A DNA stretch of 64,000 bases, taken from Burkholderiales bacterium. GTDB lineage: Bacteria > Pseudomonadota > Gammaproteobacteria > Burkholderiales > Burkholderiaceae_D. Both the position numbers and the translations under genes were made by a program. Below are positions 60,110 to 64,000 of the stretch, piece by piece (position 1 is the first letter of the stretch; each line of letters begins with the position of its first letter). Location: the NCBI GenBank assembly GCA_016177875.1, contig JACOUL010000052.1, forward strand, positions 1 through 64,000, read 5' to 3'. A model generated the notes under the pieces. That model did no database searches. It saw nothing but the letters and a program-made list of their open reading frames with translations, and was not told the DNA's origin.

Positions 60110-60443
60110 AAAAATACTCCTAAACACGTTTGAAACAAGATGCAGAATGTAACTTGTTGAGGCCTAGCGAGCAAGCACGAAAGGCGTATTGATCGATTTC
60201 GAACGGCCCGAGGAAAGGCATTGCGGTTTTTCACATTTTCTGTGGATAACTTTGTGGGTAAATGTCTTTTAAAAGGGGAAGTATTTGATTCGAAAGAACT
60301 TTTCCTGCTTGCACGCAAATCAGGCACACACTATTTTCCTTTAAAAACAAAGACTTATAATCCCCCTTCGCTCTAGACGCGCTACGTGACAAAAACGTGA
60401 CAATTTTCTCGACTTGTGGACAGCTACTCACCTGGAAGACCGC
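60110..60443. promoter_or_regulatory. Divergent exbB/xseA control region with DnaA-box-like sites
   Basis: 334 bases with no gene. On the plus strand TATAAT (60356-60361) is a good -10 for xseA with a weak -35. TGTGGATAA (60241-60249) is a perfect DnaA box in reverse orientation (TTATCCACA) and TGTGGGTAA (60253-60261) is a one-mismatch copy 12 bases on. The exbB ribosome-binding site AGGAG lies at the left end. Confidence 0.55.
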
Positions 60444-61805
60444 ATGAATACTGGCGTTTCACCGATTGATGAGACAAATGCACCGGCGATAATCACCGTA
60501 TCTGCACTTAATCAGGCTGTCGCGCGCACGCTTGAGCGCAGCTTTCCCTTAGTGTGGGTGGCGGGCGAAGTTTCCAACTTTACCCGCGCAGCTTCGGGCC
60601 ATTGGTATTTCACGTTGAAAGATGACGGCGCCCAGGTGCGCGCCGTGATGTTCAAAGGGCGTGCGCAATATGCCAGCTTTACGCCGCGGGATGGCGATAA
60701 GGTCGAAGTGCGTACGCTCGTCACGCTCTACGCGCCGCGCGGCGATTACCAATTGAATATCGAATCGATCCGGCGAGCCGGTGTCGGCAATTTGTATGAA
60801 GCCTTCATGCGGTTAAAAGAAAAATTAACTGCTGAAGGCTTGTTCGATCCGGCACGCAAGCGCCCCCTTCCCTATTTCGCCAAAACGATAGGCGTCGTCA
60901 CCAGCCTGCAAGCGGCGGCCCTGCGGGATATCCTGACCGCATTGAAACGGCGCGCGCCGCACGTTCACGTGATTCTCTATCCGGCACCGGTGCAAGGCGA
61001 CGGGGCCGCGGGGAAAATCGCGGAAGCGATTCATACCGCATCCGTACGTGCGGAATGCGATGTGCTGCTGGTGTGTCGAGGCGGAGGCAGCATGGAAGAC
61101 TTATGGTCGTTCAACGATGAAGGCGTTGCGCGCGCCATCGCCGCGTGCAGCATGCCGGTGATTTCCGGCGTCGGGCATGAAACCGATTTCACGCTGGCGG
61201 ATTTTGCCGCCGATCTGCGTGCCCCGACGCCTACGGCAGCGGCTGAACTCGCCGCCACGCCGCGCGCGGATTGGCTTGCCATGCTGGAAGCGCATGCGGA
61301 CGACTTGACGCGCGCCATGCACCGCCGGATGGACGACGCTGCCCAAGCCGTCGATAACTTAACGCACCGCCTGCTCAGCCCAGCTGCGCTCATTCGACAT
61401 GAACGCTTGAAGCTGCATGCCATGCAAACCCGCATGGCCCACGCAAGCCGGGCACCGCTCGATCAAGCGCGCTATGCCCTTATGCGCGCCGGCACGAGAT
61501 TGAATGCGCATTTACCTTCCACCAAGCCGCAGCGCGTTGCACTCAAGGATGAAGCGCGCCGCATCATGATTGCCATGGCGACCTTGCAAGTCAGGCGACG
61601 CCAAGCCGTGGCAGCACTTCAAGCACAATTGGATTTGCTGAATCCTCAGCGTACGCTCGAGCGCGGCTACGCGATCGTGACCGATGAGCGCGGCAAGATC
61701 GTGCGCACTCCGAGGCAATTGCGTCCCGGCCAAAACATGACGGTGCGCGTCGCAGCGGGCACGGCACAAGTCGGCATTGCTATGGTGCAGGAAACCCTGG
61801 ACTGA
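60444..61805 (+). CDS. xseA: Exodeoxyribonuclease VII large subunit
   Basis: Catalytic subunit of ExoVII, degrading single-stranded DNA. The 453-residue protein has the N-terminal OB fold ([24 protein letters not shown]), the central domain with [30 protein letters not shown] and [17 protein letters not shown], and a coiled-coil C-terminus. ATG at 60444 has GGAAG eight bases upstream. The small subunit gene xseB is not in the window. Confidence 0.96.
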   Translation: MNTGVSPIDETNAPAIITVSALNQAVARTLERSFPLVWVAGEVSNFTRAASGHWYFTLKDDGAQVRAVMFKGRAQYASFTPRDGDKVEVRTLVTLYAPRGDYQLNIESIRRAGVGNLYEAFMRLKEKLTAEGLFDPARKRPLPYFAKTIGVVTSLQAAALRDILTALKRRAPHVHVILYPAPVQGDGAAGKIAEAIHTASVRAECDVLLVCRGGGSMEDLWSFNDEGVARAIAACSMPVISGVGHETDFTLADFAADLRAPTPTAAAELAATPRADWLAMLEAHADDLTRAMHRRMDDAAQAVDNLTHRLLSPAALIRHERLKLHAMQTRMAHASRAPLDQARYALMRAGTRLNAHLPSTKPQRVALKDEARRIMIAMATLQVRRRQAVAALQAQLDLLNPQRTLERGYAIVTDERGKIVRTPRQLRPGQNMTVRVAAGTAQVGIAMVQETLD

Positions 61806-61973
61806 TTACGGTCTTTGACGCACTTCATGGCAATGCGCTCAAGCCGCTCAGCAAACCGCGCTTATCCATCATACAATGTGGCTCTCGCTATCCAGTTAAA
61901 CCTTGTTGGGGACAGCGTACCGCTACCGCTTAACTCTGTCCCCAAATCATTTAAAAAGAAAGGACCGATGATC

Positions 61974-62552
61974 ATGGAACACACCTTGCCGCCTCTGCCT
62001 TATGCAATGGATGCTTTGCAGCCCCACATCTCCAAGGAAACTTTGGAGTACCACTACGGCAAGCATCATCAGGCTTATGTCACCAACCTGAACAATCTCA
62101 TCAAAGGCACCGAGTTTGAAAACGCGTCCCTGGAAGACATCGTCAAAAAATCTAGCGGCGGCGTCTTCAACAATGCAGCGCAAGTGTGGAACCATACTTT
62201 CTATTGGAACTGCATGAAACCCAACGGCGGCGGCGCGCCGAGCGGCGCGTTGAGCGATGCCATCAATGCGAAGTGGGGTTCGTTCGACAAGTTCAAGGAA
62301 GAGTTCACCAAGTCTTGCGTGGGCAACTTCGGCTCCGGCTGGACGTGGCTCGTGAAAAAAGGCGACGGATCGGTGGATATCGTTAACACATCCAACGCAG
62401 CCACGCCGCTAACCGGCGCCGACAAGCCGCTCATGACTTGCGATGTGTGGGAACATGCCTACTACATCGATTACCGTAATCTGCGTGCCAAGTATGTCGA
62501 GACATTCTGGAACTTGGTGAGTTGGGATTTCGTTGCGAAGAATTTCGCGTAA
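61974..62552 (+). CDS. sodB: Superoxide dismutase (Fe type)
   Basis: Converts superoxide to oxygen and peroxide in the cytoplasm. The 192-residue enzyme has metal ligands in [14 protein letters not shown] and [11 protein letters not shown], and GWTWLVKK, all as in SodB. ATG at 61974 begins the conserved [20 protein letters not shown] lies upstream at suitable spacing. Its own terminator follows. Confidence 0.96.
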   Translation: MEHTLPPLPYAMDALQPHISKETLEYHYGKHHQAYVTNLNNLIKGTEFENASLEDIVKKSSGGVFNNAAQVWNHTFYWNCMKPNGGGAPSGALSDAINAKWGSFDKFKEEFTKSCVGNFGSGWTWLVKKGDGSVDIVNTSNAATPLTGADKPLMTCDVWEHAYYIDYRNLRAKYVETFWNLVSWDFVAKNFA

Positions 62553-62588
62553 TACGACACTGACTGTCGAATCAAAATTTCGACGATG

Positions 62589-62620
62589 AAGAGCCGGCGT
62601 CCTGCGTCGGCTCTTTTTTT
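62589..62620 (+). terminator. Terminator downstream of sodB
   Basis: AAGAGCCGGCG pairs with CGTCGGCTCTT (one G-T) around TCCTG, followed by seven or more T residues. It lies 36 bases after the sodB stop. Confidence 0.92.
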
Positions 62621-62648
62621 TATGCGCCCGGCCGGGCGCATAAAAAAA
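62615..62648. repeat. 34-bp perfect palindrome between sodB and fnr
   Basis: The GC-rich core ATGCGCCCGGCCGGGCGCAT (62622-62641) is flanked by seven T on one side and seven A on the other, all self-complementary. It joins the sodB and fnr terminators and could itself act as a bidirectional terminator or fold as a cruciform. Confidence 0.85.
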
Positions 62649-62676
62649 CGCGAAGCCTTTAAATGAAGGCCTCGCG
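62642..62676 (-). terminator. Terminator downstream of fnr
   Basis: On the minus strand CGCGAGGCCTT pairs with AAGGCTTCGCG (one G-U) around a six-base loop, followed by seven T residues, about 20 bases after the fnr stop. Confidence 0.88.
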
Positions 62677-62695
62677 CAAAAGGGAGACGAAAAAA

Positions 62696-63541
62696 CTATG
62701 CGACGGCGGCGCCTACAAGCCAGAATGGCGCGCGCGAATCGGTTGAACGACGTTGCTCATTGACGACCATGCGCCCGCCCCGCTCTTCCGGATCAAGGCC
62801 GCCGGCGAGAGATTCGAGACTCACGAAATCAAGAATTTCAAGATCGCGGTTGTGTACTTTGAGCCAGCCTTTTTTCTTCAGCTTAGACAAAGTCCGGCTA
62901 ATGCTTTCAATGGTTAGCCCAAGGTGGTTGCCGATGTCTTCGCGCGACATCGGCAATTGCAAGAAGGAGATTAAGTTGCCACGATCTTCATAGCGAATCG
63001 CGATATCCACCAGGAAGGCCGCCACTCTTTGCTCGGCGTTCATGCTGCCTAGGAGCAGCATGGCGCCTTGCTCGCGTTCGATTTCGCGGCTCATTAAACG
63101 ATAGAAATGACGAAGCAGAGAGGGAATTTCAACAAACAGTTTTTCGAATCGCGCAAAAGGAATTTCGCAGACTTCACTATTTTCCAGCGCAATGGCGTCG
63201 CAGCTATGCCGATCCGAGCCGATTGCATCCAGTCCCAACATTTCACCATTCATTTGAAAGCCGGTAATCTGCTGCATGCCGCCTTCGCTGATCCGGTCGG
63301 TTTTGAAATGGCCTTTGGAAACCACATACAAATTGGTGAATGGATCGCCCATGCGGAAGAGGTGGCCGCCGGCAGCAACGCGGCGACGCCGACAGACGAC
63401 TTGCTCGACCATTTGCATTTGTGCGTCGCTCAACCCCGCAGGCATACACAATTTTTTCATCGGGCATGACGAACATTGGTTTTGCGCAGCTGCCCCCGAC
63501 GAGGGGAAGGGAGAAACGTTTTGGGCGGTAGTCATCATCAT
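62696..63541 (-). CDS. fnr: FNR-type oxygen-sensing transcriptional regulator
   Basis: A 281-residue Crp/Fnr-family regulator. The N-terminal cluster CSSCPMKKLC (Cys23, 26, 32) plus an internal Cys in HSCDAIAL provide four ligands for an oxygen-labile [4Fe-4S] cluster as in E. coli FNR. A cyclic-nucleotide-like domain and dimer helix follow, then the HTH with SREDIGNHLGLTIESISRTLSKL. It should switch anaerobic and denitrification genes. ATG at 63541 is preferred for its GGAAG; ATG at 63553 is possible. A Ser/Arg/Gly-rich C-terminal tail of about 35 residues exceeds the E. coli protein. Confidence 0.93.
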   Translation of the reverse strand: MMMTTAQNVSPFPSSGAAAQNQCSSCPMKKLCMPAGLSDAQMQMVEQVVCRRRRVAAGGHLFRMGDPFTNLYVVSKGHFKTDRISEGGMQQITGFQMNGEMLGLDAIGSDRHSCDAIALENSEVCEIPFARFEKLFVEIPSLLRHFYRLMSREIEREQGAMLLLGSMNAEQRVAAFLVDIAIRYEDRGNLISFLQLPMSREDIGNHLGLTIESISRTLSKLKKKGWLKVHNRDLEILDFVSLESLAGGLDPEERGGRMVVNEQRRSTDSRAPFWLVGAAVA

Positions 63542-63648
63542 GTTCGCTTCCATTGTTTTGCAGCCGGTTAGTAAAATTTTGCCTCATGACGCCATGGAAA
63601 GAAGTATGGTCGATGCCTGCCGCATTCGTTATCGGGCATACCATTTTG

Positions 63649-63699
63649 TTGTTGTAGGGGAAATTGAGACAGTTTCTTGTAGGGGAACCACTACAAGAA
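63649..63699. promoter_or_regulatory. Repeated TTGTAGGGGAA elements and inverted repeat upstream of fnr
   Basis: TTGTAGGGGAA occurs twice (about 63652 and 63677) in direct orientation, and the second copy is part of a perfect inverted repeat TTCTTGTAG-N8-CTACAAGAA (63674-63699). They fill the space between the response-regulator gene and fnr, about 110-160 bases upstream of the fnr ATG. The half-site resembles GacA/UvrY-type boxes only loosely. Confidence 0.55.
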
Positions 63700-63719
63700 T
63701 AAACGGCGCAATGGATGGT

Positions 63720-64000
63720 TCAGATTAGCCCGTTTTCCAAGGCGTAGCGGGTCAATTCGGCATTGCTGCCCATGCCCATTTTTTCGAGGATGCGGGCACG
63801 GTAGGTGGTGACGGTATTCGGACTTAAATGCAGAACTTCGGCGATCCTGACCAGGCTCTCGCCGGCAGCAATCAGTTTCAATACTTCCAATTCGCGGTTG
63901 GACAGCGATTCATGATTGGGCATGGCCGCGCCGCCGATCAACCCGGCCAGTTTTTCCATTAAGGCTGGGCTGACATACTTGCCGCCGGCTGCTGCCTTGC
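63720..64000 (-). CDS. NarL/FixJ-type response regulator, C-terminal part (cut by right edge)
   Basis: The open frame continues past the right end, so only the last 93 codons are visible: a linker reading GGKYVSPALMEKLA, typical of the receiver-HTH junction, then a LuxR-type HTH (LSNRELEVLKLIAAGES, IAEVLHLSPNTVTTYRARI, LEKMG). The receiver domain lies outside. The frame has no start within the window that matches the family. It precedes fnr on the same strand by about 180 bases. Confidence 0.9.
   Translation of the reverse strand, partial: KAAAGGKYVSPALMEKLAGLIGGAAMPNHESLSNRELEVLKLIAAGESLVRIAEVLHLSPNTVTTYRARILEKMGMGSNAELTRYALENGLI

Noticed and set aside
60241..60261. Replication origin near the DnaA-like boxes
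   Set aside because: Only two boxes, no dnaA/dnaN/gidA neighbourhood and no AT-rich 13-mers.

Overview
The window is chromosomal DNA of a betaproteobacterium of order Burkholderiales, most likely family Oxalobacteraceae (Herminiimonas/Herbaspirillum-like). That placement rests on overall protein character and gene neighbourhoods (divergent glnE/yhdP-nitrilase-tldD, tkt-gap, ileS-lspA-coaBC-dut, lpxK-Trm112-kdsB-adk-hppA), moderate GC, and a C-x2-C-x5-C FNR. It is inference, not a database match. Almost everything is core housekeeping, densely packed in short operons on both strands. I see no prophage, integron, CRISPR array or rRNA operon. The only possible mobile-element trace is a transposase-like fragment cut by the left edge.

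Layout. 1-8 kb (minus): partial transposase-like ORF, aroG (DAHP synthase) behind a Phe/Tyr-rich leader peptide and terminator, then tldD, a nitrilase-family amidase and yhdP. 8-11.5 kb (plus): glnE and a small lipoprotein. 11.5-15.3 kb (minus): a duplicated-fold membrane protein, gap and tkt. 15.5-24 kb (plus): speD, rsmE, ribF, ileS, lspA, coaBC, dut and an M48-like PDZ lipoprotein. 24-32.6 kb alternates strands: clpA/clpS, cspA, icd, rluE, a HupE-like/TPR pair, an Ala/Ser/Lys-rich secreted peptide and a DUF192 protein. 32.7-38.3 kb: rpsT, murJ, a SirB1-like protein, uup, tRNA-Arg(CCU), an HMA-fold protein and a 28-aa hydrophobic peptide. 38.3-44.7 kb (minus): a GST/FAH pair, livFGMH, ispH and fkpB. 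44.7-46 kb (plus): radC, rpmB, rpmG. 46-60.1 kb (minus): PilZ protein, desaturase, the purN-rsmB-PLD-mscS operon preceded by a barnase/barstar-type pair, patatin, hppA, adk, kdsB, Trm112-like, lpxK, exbD and exbB. 60.4-62.6 kb (plus): xseA, sodB. 62.7-64 kb (minus): fnr and the end of a NarL-type response regulator.

The most striking signal is in front of aroG. A 23-codon leader ORF with the core FYFYFYFSY is followed by a textbook Rho-independent terminator whose 5' arm can instead pair with a GGCGGT segment inside the leader ORF. This is the architecture of ribosome-mediated transcription attenuation, here tuned to phenylalanine and tyrosine together and controlling the first step of the shikimate pathway.

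Other points worth checking are a secreted guanyl-RNase with an overlapping barstar gene, an M48-like lipoprotein that has lost zinc ligands, an EF-hand loop in a HupE-like membrane protein, an HMA-fold protein without CxxC but with a CCGGCC tail, a 14-bp palindrome upstream of icd, and repeated TTGTAGGGGAA elements upstream of fnr. All functions are read from sequence motifs and remembered family features; nothing was searched or computed externally.
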